Below, one piece after another: positions 26,201-36,451 of a stretch of DNA of 64,000 nt. Every line of letters starts with the position of its first letter. The first letter of the stretch is position 1. The notes under the pieces are model-generated. The model did no database searches. It was given only the letters and a program-made list of their open reading frames with translations, and was not told the DNA's origin. This stretch comes from Odontesthes bonariensis (taxonomy: Eukaryota; Chordata; Actinopteri; Atheriniformes; Atherinopsidae), in the NCBI RefSeq assembly GCF_027942865.1, contig NC_134526.1, forward strand, positions 20,007,784-20,071,783, written 5' to 3'. The position numbers and the translations under genes were made by a program.

Positions 26201-29200
26201 TTTTTTTTTATCATTTAATTTCTGTCCATAAATTCCAGTGCAAGACTGGTACAATTTACTCGTTTTTGGTGGGAGAGGGCGTTAATCTATTTCAGGGTGA
26301 GCAGCAACTCATTTCCCACTCCGCCCCCGGCAGGGCGCGGTGGCGCTCCGGCTCATTGTCCGGCTGGGGTGGTGAACCTTTGACAAAATAAAGGGGGGAC
26401 ATGGAATGCGGCATTGTGGAGTCTCCATCCAGCATCCCGTGAGACCCGATCACCAGCAACCCCACACACCCATGCACTGAGGGCTCAGGTTGTGGCCCTG
26501 ACCTGGGCCACAGAGACCTCGGCTGAGGGGACAGTGGCCCTGTTGTTTGAACTGGTGTCACAAAGGTTTCAGTGGGAGGGGGGAGGACTATCAAGATACG
26601 CTCTCGACATGGATTATTGATCACAAACCCTGATCGATACAAAAGAGCACTGTTCTCCGGCAACACGAGCGGATCCATCCTTCAGAGCGGACATTTAAAC
26701 TGGTGCGCCTCCTAGCCGTTTATGACTGTTTGACATTTAAACAAAGGTCCATGTGAGCATGTGCCGATACAAAGAAAGCGACTGGAGTCGTCTCGGTGGC
26801 CTTAAGGGTTAAAAACACTGACCACGACAGCTTCCCCGGTTGAAGGCCAGCTTCAGACCTTCTTCCTCCTCTCATTTCCTCTCATCACTCTGCTGTTTGC
26901 TGCCTAAGCCAAAAAAATAAAAAAATATCCTAAAAATTTTAAAAAAGACTAATACTCTATGACGCTTCCAACATGTTGACACGCATTGCTTTTGTGATGC
27001 TCTCTTCAAAATGTAGGTGTGTGTTTTCAGTGCTTTTATGCCCTCCTCACCTATTTCTTTAGCAAGCATCGTAATGAGTTGTGCGTGAGTATCTTGCAAA
27101 ACATTGCTGATACTGATCTTATTTGATAATATTATCCTCCCCTCTGATTCTCCCCCATTAGGCTCACATCAGCCGCTCTATATAAAAGCAGCAGGACAAG
27201 AGAAGTGTGTACAAAGTGTTTCAGACGTCAGTTCTGGTGGCGTTTCATAACAAAACAAAAATCCACACGTGTTGCACTGCATGTGCCTTTAAACACCATT
27301 CATATGACTGCAATACTCTTTTAGATATTTGGGATCTTCAAATGAACCTGTTATTGTTCGCTGTCAAACATCATTCTCATGAGTCATTTCCAATTAGAGT
27401 TGAACTTTTCATGTAAAACCATTTATGTGAGTTCTTCTAAACTTCCCTCTCAACTGCTGAGATTCCGCTTTAAAAAGAGTGAGCTTTGAATGCTAACTGA
27501 TATTTTACATCCGAGCGGCAGACGACTCCCAAACGTACTCACGCACACATGCAAGCACAAACACAGCCACACCAATATATGCACACGCATTAATGTGAAA
27601 GCACCCACACTAAACAAATAGATTTCAATGCACGTCCGAGCATATGACGAGCAAGACTTTGCACAGCCCTTAGGAATAATTCATGGAGTAGATCTGATCC
27701 TGTTGGGCATAAACAATGACATGTAATTTCCAAAACCAGGCTTTGTCACTGTGGCTTTGATATAACTAGACTGACAAACACAGTAAACCATCAGATGGAC
27801 ATATGGTTTACTTTGAACCACAACTGAGAATCTGCTGCTGGAACAACACGCCATTTAACCAAGTGTCCCATAAAGCTTGTGTTGCTATAGAAGATGATTT
27901 AATAGCAAAAAAAAAAAGAAAAGAAAAAACACCCAACAACAACAACAAAAAATAAACAGCCAAACTGATTCCCCACCACCAAAACCTTAGTTTATTATCC
28001 TGCTATGAGCTGCTGGGTCTGTCCTGGGAAGATGGGTCAGAGAGGGATCAAGACAAAGGAGGTGGGAGAATCCTCCATCGACAACAATGACAGGAAACCA
28101 GCACAAACGTCCTGAGGTCTGAGCACACAGGCCGAGCCTCTCCTGACCATCCTGGATGGAATAGTTACTGTAGGTGTGGCCATTTCTGCCCCGAATGCAA
28201 ATAATCACCGCAAGCTGACGTCTGTTCTATTCACAGAGTCTTATCCGCAAGCGACTTCTTGACATCACATCAGATGCCACTAACTTGAGAAAAACCCTTT
28301 GAAGTAGACGTGATGGTGCACAGGCAGGAGTGTCGCATGAACGTGAAATTACCACAACAAACACGAGATGCAAATATTTTGGGACGAACCATGCAAACAC
28401 CCATAACAAGGAAGCAAGCCTTCGAAGTCTTTGCTGATAAAACCCATGCTTAACTTGACCGGCCCATACCATACACAAAACAAAGTGCGAGTGCAACCAC
28501 TGAGGGCGCATACAGCGGTGCGTCTAAAAATATAGACAGAATCCTCCCACGCCACAGCGTGAGGATGATTTGTTTAGTGAAAACATGTTGCTCTATCCAG
28601 CTTTCTATGTATTGCGAGTGTAAAAAGTCAAGGTTGCGTGGGGATACAGCGGAAGGTTTGGAGCTCTTTAATAAACTGCGTTTATAGAAACGTGCAGATT
28701 ACAGGAGAGAAGCGACAAACACCGGGTGCTTTGTCATAAAGTCTGCTTCACGGCTCACTTTAGCCTTCTGCAATATGTGTGGTTTCTATCCGTTGAAGCG
28801 TCATTCATGGTTGGAGGTTTATAGCACGCACTGACTGAGAGTGTATACTCATCTAGAGCTCATCTTAATTTTATTTGACACGTGCTCTCCTCCCAACCTG
28901 TAATTAGTGTTTAAAGACAGGCAGATGGGAGCTGCCAGCAGTAATTCCCAAAAGCTTCTCAGCCCTCTCTTCCTGCCCTGTGAAGCATAGACACTTCAAA
29001 ACAAATAAAAAAAATAAAAATCGTCCACGTCTAACACAGTTTCCCGGAGCCTGGACCAACAATCTTGTGCTGACAAAACTACTCACCGAGTTAACCGATC
29101 ATCAAATTCCTGTCAATTTTCTGTTGATTCAACAGTGACCGGTAACTTCTTGTTTTAGCTCCAGTTTTTTTTGTAATTTTTTTCCATTTATTTTCATTTG

Positions 29201-32200
29201 ACCACCAAAAACATTCAAAATGCACACATCAGCACAGACCTGTTCCCACAGGTCTCGTTCAACCTCGTTTCCAAAAAAGCTGGGATACCGAGCGATGATC
29301 TGAAAATGATTGCAGCCCTATATTTAACTGGATAATGGTACAATGTCGCTCTTGTTTGCAGGCGAGTAGGTTACCTGAACCATGGTCACTAAAACTCCCT
29401 AATACCATCAGGGCTGCTTGTTTTTTAACTGTGTGCAGTGCTCTTCAGCCCACAGGTCAAAGCATCCACGATTCTCCAAAGGAATTTGACAGTTTGATTC
29501 GACCTGACCAAACTTTTATTTTTTCTTTAAACATGTTGCTGAAATTAAACTCTAAACTAATGTTTAAACACCTAATAGGTCACTTGTTTTCTTCTGTTTC
29601 TAATTTGAAAGAAAGGGGGTTAAAATGATCTGGAAGTAACTGTGTTCTTACACGGAACCTTTTCGGAAATGGGGTTGTGTTATGAGCTCAGAGAGGTAAT
29701 GAGCATCCTCGGCACACTTCAGTGCACAACTGCAAGGTAAAAATTTTACTGCCCGGTAAACAAAACAACGACCTTTGGAACCGATTATGTGTTTTTTTTT
29801 GTGTGTGTGTTTTGCTCCACGGTGACGAAACTGGGTTTTTATTCGCCTCCCGGGGAGCGCTGAATGTTTTGACCTTAATCACTGCTCATCCATTTTTCGC
29901 ACCTCCCCTACACTTTCTCACCTTCGCCTACCTTCATCCTCACACAAATACACACTCCACATGGACTGCAAAGAGACACACACACACACACATGCCTTCA
30001 GTGTAACCATGGAAACCGGGAGCAGGGCTCCTCAGCTTCCGGAGAGGGCGTGACCAATTCGTACCCTCTTTTGTGTCTCTTTAAAGGTGAAGCCTGACAA
30101 GTGGAGAGCGGACGTCAGTGTGACTGCTAAACCCAATCTGTGTGCTGTCTGGAAGTGTGGTTGGGCTGTCCGAGGGGTTTGTGTACGTGTCATTGGCTGG
30201 GCGACAGGGCTCGGGCACAGGAATGCCGGACAGGATGTAGGAAGAAAATTCCAGAAACAGTTGAGTCAAGGCAAAAAAAAAACAAACAACCTGAGGTTTC
30301 TCTGACTGCAACACAGAGACACAGCTAAAATCATCCCTCGAGTCCAATTTACACTCCTGTATGCTCTGCTGTGTCTTCTGTCTTTAAGTTACTTCCTCAT
30401 CTTGGGAAATGTTGCTTTGTGCATCTGTATGAAAGAGGGTGGAAAAAAAAAATCCCAACTGGGTTCATTACTCAGGATGATTTTTCCCATTGATCTTTTC
30501 TTTGCATGTTTAACTCAGAGAAGGTGCCGAATCATAAACATTTTTTTAAAAAATCGAAGCACTGAAACATGTCCTGTTTTAATGCTATTGTTTGTCTCGA
30601 CTCCACTCCCTTGGTGCCCGCGTGAGCTGAACTGCCACGGCACCATTAGGCCATCTGCGGAGAGTATTGCGAGCAAACACACGAACAATTGCTGTATATT
30701 CCTAGGACAAACAACATAACGCTGGAGTGCTCGAGTGCTGCACGCAAGCAAGTGTGGGCTGCAGCTATTTTCATAATAGCTGTGAGAAGGAAAAAAAAAA
30801 AGAAATCCCTTAAAATAGCAGGAACGTGATTCTAAACCGACTTGCCTGTATTGGAAATGCCAATTACACTGGTGTTGTGAGAAAAGATGGATGTGAGGAA
30901 GCGTTGAGGCCTCTACTTTTAGAGTCTTTTTAATCAAAATGAATAGCTGCGTTAAACCATCCAATCTGAGAGCTTTCTGGATCTTGCTTTGAATCTCAGT
31001 GTTTTCAACATTATGGATTCCCTGAACACATCATCACATATATATCCCAGTGTCCGTATATCGCATTCAAAATATCTAAACGTGTCCATAATATCTGCCA
31101 TCTTTGCCTATCGCACCCAATTTGACCCTGCTGATCTCTTATCAGCTTCAGGATGGCAACGCAAATTTGGAAACCTTGTTTTGTGGTCCAGCCGGTATCG
31201 AATCACACAAAATGAGCTCAGCTGGTTCCTCTACTGCTTTTTTTTTTGTGAGAGCTGCTGGCTGCGCATAGTACGAGCCTTCCTCCCATCATGTGCTGAG
31301 GATGAGTGTCAGACACAGACAGAAACAGCCTCAGGGGTAAACACGCCGCAGCGAGGGGGACAGATGTTCCAGACTGGAGGGACCCTCATCTCCTCCAGGG
31401 CTTTGAGTAAATTCACACACAAAACAATAGCAGAAACCAACAAGTGAATGATGAAAAATTCAAATCTGACCATAATGTTCCACAGAGAAAGTTAAAAGGA
31501 TGAACAATAAAAGAAAAAATAAATAAATCACTTAGTGGGATTCATTTTGTGGAGATACAAAAAAAAAGAAAAGAAACCAAAGTATTTCATGCTGTTTGTT
31601 GTGGAGGGTTCAGCAATGCCAGTTATTTGTTGTGGTTGCTTTCTACAGTGTACAACATGGAGGCACAGGCTTTTCCCTTTGTCCTCGCAGATGGCTTTGG
31701 CCTCAACCTGCGGCCTGTTTCCTGCTGATTTAATGATTAACCTTCATGCACCAGAGGCCATGATAGGCCTCATATTTTCGAGTGATTGCTCTTTGAGACG
31801 GGACATCAGAAACCAGTTATTTGAAAGGAGAAGGCTGAGCAATAGTTTGACAGAGGGGGGTGCCTGTTTTCATGATCCCCAAGCCTGAACCTGGTTTGTC
31901 CTCTCACACCCACAGCAAATGTCCAGCCAGCTGACTCTGCCCACAGCCTGGGAGCCACTACAGGGGCCTGCGGGGGCAGCTGCTCATGTTAACCATGTTG
32001 CAGACACAGAGCACCTATTCTCTGGAGGAACATTCCCTGACAGAGTCCCGTCAGTCACTCTTTTTTTTCTTGGAGACCTCTTGTTCACAATGTTTTTAGA
32101 TGTTTGCCTGCACCATCACCTGATTCTTAATGAATGGGTCCGCTTGTCGTCTCGTCATCAAGCTCTGCAACAAGCCAAATAATGATCCATTCATTGGAAT

Positions 32201-32978
32201 CAGGTGTGTTGGAACAGCAGAAATTTCTTAAACATGTTGAGCAAGAGGACTGAGAACCCCCTCCCCCCCCAAAAAAAAAAAAAAAAAAAAAGCTTCCAGC
32301 AGGACTGAATGAACGCGCTGACATGTCAGCAGAAACTTTCCACCTGCACCTACTTTAACTCACCTTCTCTGAGTTGATGCTCAGCTTCTTCTTCACATGC
32401 TCGTGGATCTCTCCGTTCCTCTCGGGCACTGGCGTGGACTCCCTGAGTGTCCCTTCGTGCTCCTCCACCATCACCACCACCACGTCCTCCTCTGCATCCT
32501 CCACCTCCTCCAGCTTCTCATTCCCGTTAGCTGTCCCGTCCGCCTGCTCGCCCTCCTCCCCCACCTCCTCCACCTCCACCACTACCACCTCCTCTTCCTC
32601 CTCTTCCCCTGCCTCCTCCTCGTCGTCAAAGGGCAACGGGAGACCCTCGGAGACGTACTCCTTCAGGCACTTCAAGTTGTGTTTCTTCAGCAGCTGCTCG
32701 GTCTCCGGGTCCACCACGATGAGCTCCAGCGCGCCCGCGGTGGCGCGTATCCGGGACACGACCTGCTGGTGGCTCTCGCTCTCCACTTCCTCCCCGTTGA
32801 CGAACACCAGCCGGTCTCCGGAGCGGACCCCCGAGGACTCAGCCGGGCTGTCGGGTTCCACCAGCCGGATGAACTGGCCCGTCTTGCCCTTCTCCCCGTG
32901 GAGGTGGAAGCCGTAGCCGTTGTCCCCCTTCTGCAGCGCGCAGAGCCGGGGGCGCAGATACTGGCTTTTGCTCGGCAT
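11042..32978 (-). CDS. nherf1: nherf1 (slc9a3r1) gene, six coding exons: two-PDZ ezrin-binding scaffold
   Basis: Na+/H+ exchange regulatory factor 1 ties C-terminal tails of transporters and receptors (in mammals NHE3, CFTR, NPT2a and beta2-adrenergic receptor) to ezrin under the apical plasma membrane. Exons join as 32978-32364, 17541-17371, 15852-15699, 13440-13397, 11392-11273 and 11179-11042, all with GT-AG junctions and matching phases, giving 413 residues (human 358). PDZ1 covers about residues 8-95 with carboxylate-binding loop GYGF. PDZ2 covers about 210-295 (ELRPRLC, GYGFNLH). The C-terminus [18 protein letters not shown] is the ezrin/radixin/moesin-binding motif; KKNELFSNL points to NHERF1 rather than NHERF2, which ends REIFSNF. 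The extra length is an acidic, valine-rich linker at about 118-172. The ATG at 32978 is chosen because an in-frame TGA lies seven codons upstream and it has A at -3. rab37 lies upstream on the same strand, as in human. Confidence 0.95.
11273..11392 (-). CDS. nherf1: nherf1 exon 5: Ser/Thr/Pro-rich linker
   Basis: This exon has 40 codons, phase 0 at both ends (acceptor TTCACAG|GTG, donor GAG|GTACAT). It encodes [14 protein letters not shown] followed by a Ser/Thr/Pro-rich stretch ending TASTPPE. It corresponds to the phosphorylated linker between PDZ2 and the ERM-binding tail in mammals. Sequence is poorly conserved, so assignment rests on position and phase. Confidence 0.9.
11393..13396 (-). 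other. nherf1 intron 5
   Basis: About 2 kb of intron with no recognised element. A plus-strand open frame of 276 codons (12896-13726) begins here and runs over exon 4; see rejected items. Confidence 0.8.
13397..13440 (-). CDS. nherf1: nherf1 exon 4 (44 nt)
   Basis: Short exon between GTCCGCAG and GTAAGAC. With the last base of exon 3 it encodes [15 protein letters not shown], matching human GPLPVPFTNGEIQKE just after PDZ2. It enters in phase 1 and leaves in phase 0. Confidence 0.93.
14318..14476. other. Cluster of hairpin-forming inverted repeats
   Basis: Within nherf1 intron 3: gttcgtcctt/aaggacgaac with a 2-nt loop (14321-14342), ttgaccctc...gagggtcaa extended by A/T pairing (14412-14440), and a short atggat/atccat palindrome (about 14463-14475). 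No known RNA gene fits and the role is unknown. Confidence 0.5.
15469..15511. repeat. (GAAA)n microsatellite
   Basis: Tetranucleotide GAAA tract with one run of eight A, in nherf1 intron 3. Confidence 0.9.
15699..15852 (-). CDS. nherf1: nherf1 exon 3: second half of PDZ2
   Basis: The exon is 154 nt, from acceptor CTCCTCAG|GTG to donor ACTG|GTGAGA. It encodes [20 protein letters not shown], then a [17 protein letters not shown] segment, matching the end of human PDZ2 (LLVVDRETDEFFKKCRV) and the following EHLTG. It leaves in phase 1. Confidence 0.95.
15853..17370 (-). other. nherf1 intron 2
   Basis: About 1.5 kb of intron. I see no mobile element or RNA gene in it. Confidence 0.75.
17371..17541 (-). 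CDS. nherf1: nherf1 exon 2: first half of PDZ2
   Basis: 57 codons, phase 0 at both ends (acceptor CTCTTCCAG|GAG, donor GTACAG|GTACTT). It encodes [32 protein letters not shown] and the SPAERSGLL...DRIVQ turn that leads into exon 3. Confidence 0.96.
19684..20288. mobile_element. Non-autonomous hAT element (MITE), 605 bp
   Basis: The ends are inverted repeats, tagggctgggc at the left and gcccagcccta at the right. The element is flanked on both sides by the same 8-bp sequence gtaagaac (19676-19683 and 20289-20296). An 8-bp target-site duplication with short TIRs is the hallmark of the hAT superfamily. No transposase frame is visible, so it would have depended on an autonomous relative. It lies in nherf1 intron 1. 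Confidence 0.85.
23169..23204. repeat. (TA)18 microsatellite
   Basis: Perfect TA dinucleotide tract of 36 bases in nherf1 intron 1. Confidence 0.95.
29260..29677. mobile_element. TIR-flanked DNA transposon relic (Tc1/mariner-like), 418 bp
   Basis: The left end reads caacctcgtttccaaaaaag; the reverse complement of the right end reads caaccccatttccgaaaagg. This gives an imperfect 20-bp terminal inverted repeat of the well-known teleost family that starts 'caacccc.tttccaaaaaag.tggga'. The interior (for example tttgattcgacctgaccaaa) looks like degraded transposase sequence of the same family as 3220-3710. The TA target duplication is not preserved. It lies in nherf1 intron 1. Confidence 0.6.
32364..32978 (-). 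CDS. nherf1: nherf1 exon 1: PDZ1 plus acidic linker
   Basis: 205 codons from ATG (32978) to donor GAGAAG|GTGAGT, phase 0. It encodes [21 protein letters not shown]1 with loop [10 protein letters not shown] and helix [11 protein letters not shown], then a long Glu/Val stretch (about residues 118-172) with two VVVV blocks set in glutamate runs. The exon ends [10 protein letters not shown]. The PDZ1 half is CpG-rich; the linker half is strongly purine-biased on the coding strand. Confidence 0.96.
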
Positions 32979-33400
32979 GTTAGGCTTCACTCGCCCTCAC
33001 AGTGCTGCTCAACCTGTTGCTCGCACACGCTGGAAATGACTAGAAAATCCTCTCAGGATGCTGCTGAGGAGGATGTGTGTGTGTGTGTGTGTGTGTGAAT
33101 GAGTGGTAACCCTTAAAAAAAACACACCCAACCCCCGCCCTGCTGGGGAGATTGGTCCTCAGGGAACGGTGCTGGTAACTGTCCCACTCTCTTTCACTCT
33201 CCACTTTCACGCACAAGTTGATGGCTGTTTTGATCCTCACACCTGATGTAATCCAGCGTGGCTCCTGTGTGCGGATGGTGTCCTGGCTGAGTTGAGGGGC
33301 TGATCAAACTCTCTCAACAGTCGCTGCCTTTTTAGTGTTGCTGCAAAAGTGGAAAAGCTACTCAGGAAGGGGAGGTGCGTTCAGGGAACAGCCCAGCTGG
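32979..33400 (-). promoter_or_regulatory. Presumed nherf1 5' UTR and promoter region
   Basis: Region immediately upstream of the nherf1 start codon. An in-frame TGA lies seven codons upstream of the ATG. A (GT)n tract sits at 33073-33097. I see no convincing TATA box and the transcription start cannot be placed by eye. Confidence 0.4.
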
Positions 33401-35735
33401 CTGCTTCATGCAAAGCAGGGACGAGTGAACACAAACTGTAGCTGTCCAGGAACATGGAAATGAGAAGTGTAGTGATTGGATGGATCTTTCATTCTTCCTT
33501 TTTTTCATTAAAAATTTCACCTCTCACAGTTCTGCCATCAAATCTGGATTTATTCAAGTAAGGCTTTGCATGTTATGGTCCAATCCCAAATCCTCCATGT
33601 GGCCTTAGCCCTCCGTTTTTTCAGTCTTGCGGGTATTTTAGGTGCCACTTTTGGAAACCAAAGAGTATAGTAATCTAGGCATTCAAACGTGCCACACAGC
33701 CCCAGTTGAAGGGCTGGATGAACCTTTTGGATCCCTAAAAGAAAAGGGGGACCTTCCTCCTGCTAAACGTTAGGGCATGTGTAGGTGTGGGGATTGAAAG
33801 TAGGATTGGATCATTGAGTAGGCTGAACGACTGGTATTGTGTAAAGGTACCCAGGTGAAGGTACACAAGGCGGCTGTACTCTGATAGTGGCTGAATGGGG
33901 GGGCAAAAAAAAAAAAAAAGGAATATGCGCATTAGTCCGCCAATATGTCCAAATGTTTCAGGCACGCACGCCAATCAGGCTGAATTGATTTGAGAATCAT
34001 CCCCGGTCAGCTGAATGACAGCCAGTGTAACGCGGCTCTGGTTTAACCTTATTTTGTTTAAAATAAGCCAGTATTCACATGGCAACGTGTGAAATTGCCA
34101 TTTAGATAGAGTTGAATGTAACGAATGGGTTATAAGCATGACGTTTTGGGGTAGCCTGTAACTTTCGTTTAGACTGATTTAACTTGACACTCGCCAGATG
34201 AATGGGCTCCGCCTTGTTCCCCGAACATTCTCAGAAAGTTCAGCGGACATACACGCGGGTCTGGCGATAAATAAAAGTACCCTTAAGATGATTCCCTTGG
34301 TCAAGTGAAAAATGGTTGATGAAATGTGCAGTTTATGAGCTCTAAATGAATAAAATAGCGTGAGTTTTATTGTGGTAGGATTTTGAAAGCCATAACTCCA
34401 CTCTGCTACTGGGGGGGGGGGCATTCAGAGAATTTTGTCCCGGGCCCAGCCAAACCTGTCAGCGGCCCTGCATGTAGGCATGTTAACCTGGATGTAAGCG
34501 AGAAAAGAGAGAGAGAGAGAAAAAAAAACCAGGTCCAGGGCCAGTTTGCTTGAGTTTATTTCGTCAGGAGTTTCAGGCCATCAACAGGCCAAAACATACG
34601 TCTACCTGGAAAGAAAGCATGAGTTCCTGTTGCCAGAATAGGTTCTTTTCTAATGATCTTAGCTTCACCAATTAAGTACGTCTTATGTCTGATTAAACAA
34701 ATTGGGCATTTTTGGAGCCCCCCTCAGTTAAAATGTCACTTGCGCTTTTCTGCTTGTCAGTAATTCTAATCAGCATGAGTTTTATTCCTACAAACCCTGG
34801 AGTGTTTGAGTAAAACCGTTGTGAGAAGATGCTGAAATAAAACCACAGGCACATTATGACTTCTGCAGCGGGGGATCGCTCAATCCTAACTGTCATGGAA
34901 AGTCACCCAAATTGAATTTTCTTTTTTTACCGTGATGGACAGAAAACAAATTTCTTGGTTTGTGTGCAGTGGGACTCGTACTGCATATGGATGTGAGTGG
35001 ATCATGAGTATGTACCATGTAACTTCACACAATGCACTAGATCCAGCGTCACTGCAAGCACAGCATTCACACAAACATCAAGATAAAAACACTATGCATC
35101 CTGTCCCATAAAACAGTGTAGAATTCTGCTTCAACATACATATTGTTTTACCGTCTGTTGGAAATAAAGCTTTACATTTTGTAATTGTCCACAGTGGAGA
35201 ATAAACAGGGAAGCTGCTGCCACACTGTGGCTCATCAACTTCAGCACACCCTCTCATTCACGAGAGACTCCCGATCCTTTTCCTCAGCACACACACACAC
35301 ACAAAGCAACAAGGACGAGACAGACTTCAATAAAACAACACCACATACATTACAAAATATACCTTTTATATATAGTATGATAACAAAGCACTTTAATGGC
35401 ACTTTGTGATCAACGTGACGCCTCAGAAGAGGGACCAAATTGGACAAGCAAACATTCATAATGAACAGTGTACAAAGAAACATGTTACACAATGCGGTGT
35501 GTGAACAAATACAGCTTTGGCACCGTCTCAGCAACAACATCCATCTGTACATGAGACACAAAAATGTCTGGGAATGCTGTGCTGTGTGCATCTGTGTGAA
35601 AAGAGTGGAAATAAGCTATTTGTATGTCACAGGGTGCAACACGAACATGTATATTACTTTGGATGAACTTTTGATAGGCCCTGAATTGAATGTACAGACA
35701 GACACACAGTGCGGGAGCGCCCTTAAAATGTTGGC
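33401..35735. other. Intergenic, between rab37 3' end and nherf1 promoter
   Basis: No gene recognised. It contains a G run near 34411, an A/G-rich tract near 34501-34528 and a CA tract near 35288. Open frames are short and unsupported. Confidence 0.6.
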
Positions 35736-35741
35736 TTTATT
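35736..35741 (-). terminator. Candidate polyadenylation signal of rab37
   Basis: The minus strand reads AGAATAAAGCC, with a GU-rich stretch (CTGTGTGTCTGTCTGT) about 35 nt downstream. It is about 0.6 kb below the rab37 stop codon and is the first AATAAA found in that direction. Confidence 0.6.
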
Positions 35742-36345
35742 CTAACAGCAGTACAGATGTGAACAGATGGGATCATTTAGCGACAATCTGATTGTGAGAC
35801 TGAAGTCCACTTCTCAAACACACTAAACTCTCAAAGATCAAATATGAAGACTGTAAGGCCAAGAGGGGTTCAGATCACAGTCTGGTAAAACTGGGATGAA
35901 GCAAACTCAAAGCTGCATGGCAAAATGCTATATCCACATCAACGGTCGTATGGACGCTTCATATAAAACTGCCAAGAGGAGGATGACAAATGTATTTTCC
36001 TTTTTGACCCTTCAGATGGATATAGCATTTCAGATTGTTACCCCTGATTTGTATTTTGATACAACTGTCACCACAAAGATCACAAACATTTCTACACATG
36101 ACACAGAAGATTTAAAATTCACATTTTAGATGAGGGGTGGCAGCGAATCCAGATTCACTTTCGTTTAACCAAAAGCTCAATGGAGAAATCGAGGGCATCT
36201 GCTTCCCCGGGGTTTGACGCTGGGATTGGCTTTTATAATAGAGAGCTAACATTTTTACCTCCTTCCCATCCTTTATCCCACCCTTCCTCCCCTCCATCTT
36301 TCCTTAATCTGCGTGTGTCTTTCTCTGCCTGGTGTTCAGCCTCGG

Positions 36346-36451
36346 CTACACGAGGCCACAGCAGGCGGACTTGTGCTTCTTAGACTCGATGTAGTCGTGA
36401 ATCTTGAACTTGGGGTCGTTGGGCTGCTGCGTGGCTCTGTGCTTCAGCTCC
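36346..36451 (-). CDS. rab37: rab37 last exon: hypervariable tail and prenylation motif
   Basis: Acceptor CTGCCAG|GGAG. It encodes [20 protein letters not shown], then [14 protein letters not shown] and TAG. The two cysteines with CGLV as CaaX correspond to human SCCSFM and indicate geranylgeranylation. Preceded by a 2.9 kb intron. Confidence 0.95.

Larger units (their letters stand above)
17542..32363 (-). other. nherf1 intron 1 (14.8 kb)
   Basis: Large first intron. Recognised content: a hAT MITE (19684-20288), a (TA)18 tract (23169-23204), a GC-rich island near 26290-26680 and a TIR-flanked element (29260-29677). Several 130-165 codon frames (17653-18072, 20606-21100, 30515-30964, 30989-31447) match no family I know and I leave them out. 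Confidence 0.85.

Noticed and set aside
30515..31447. 149-codon minus and 152-codon plus frames in nherf1 intron 1
   Set aside because: Neither resembles a known protein; both include homopolymer-driven segments.
32979..32990. Upstream extension of nherf1 by four residues (MKPN-)
   Set aside because: The frame there begins with GTG, not ATG, and an in-frame TGA lies a few codons further upstream; ATG at 32978 is the start.
32374..33098. Plus-strand open frames of 180 and 233 codons
   Set aside because: They are antisense shadows of nherf1 exon 1; Ser/Thr and His/Leu repeats arise from the reverse complement of GAG/GTG-rich acidic codons.
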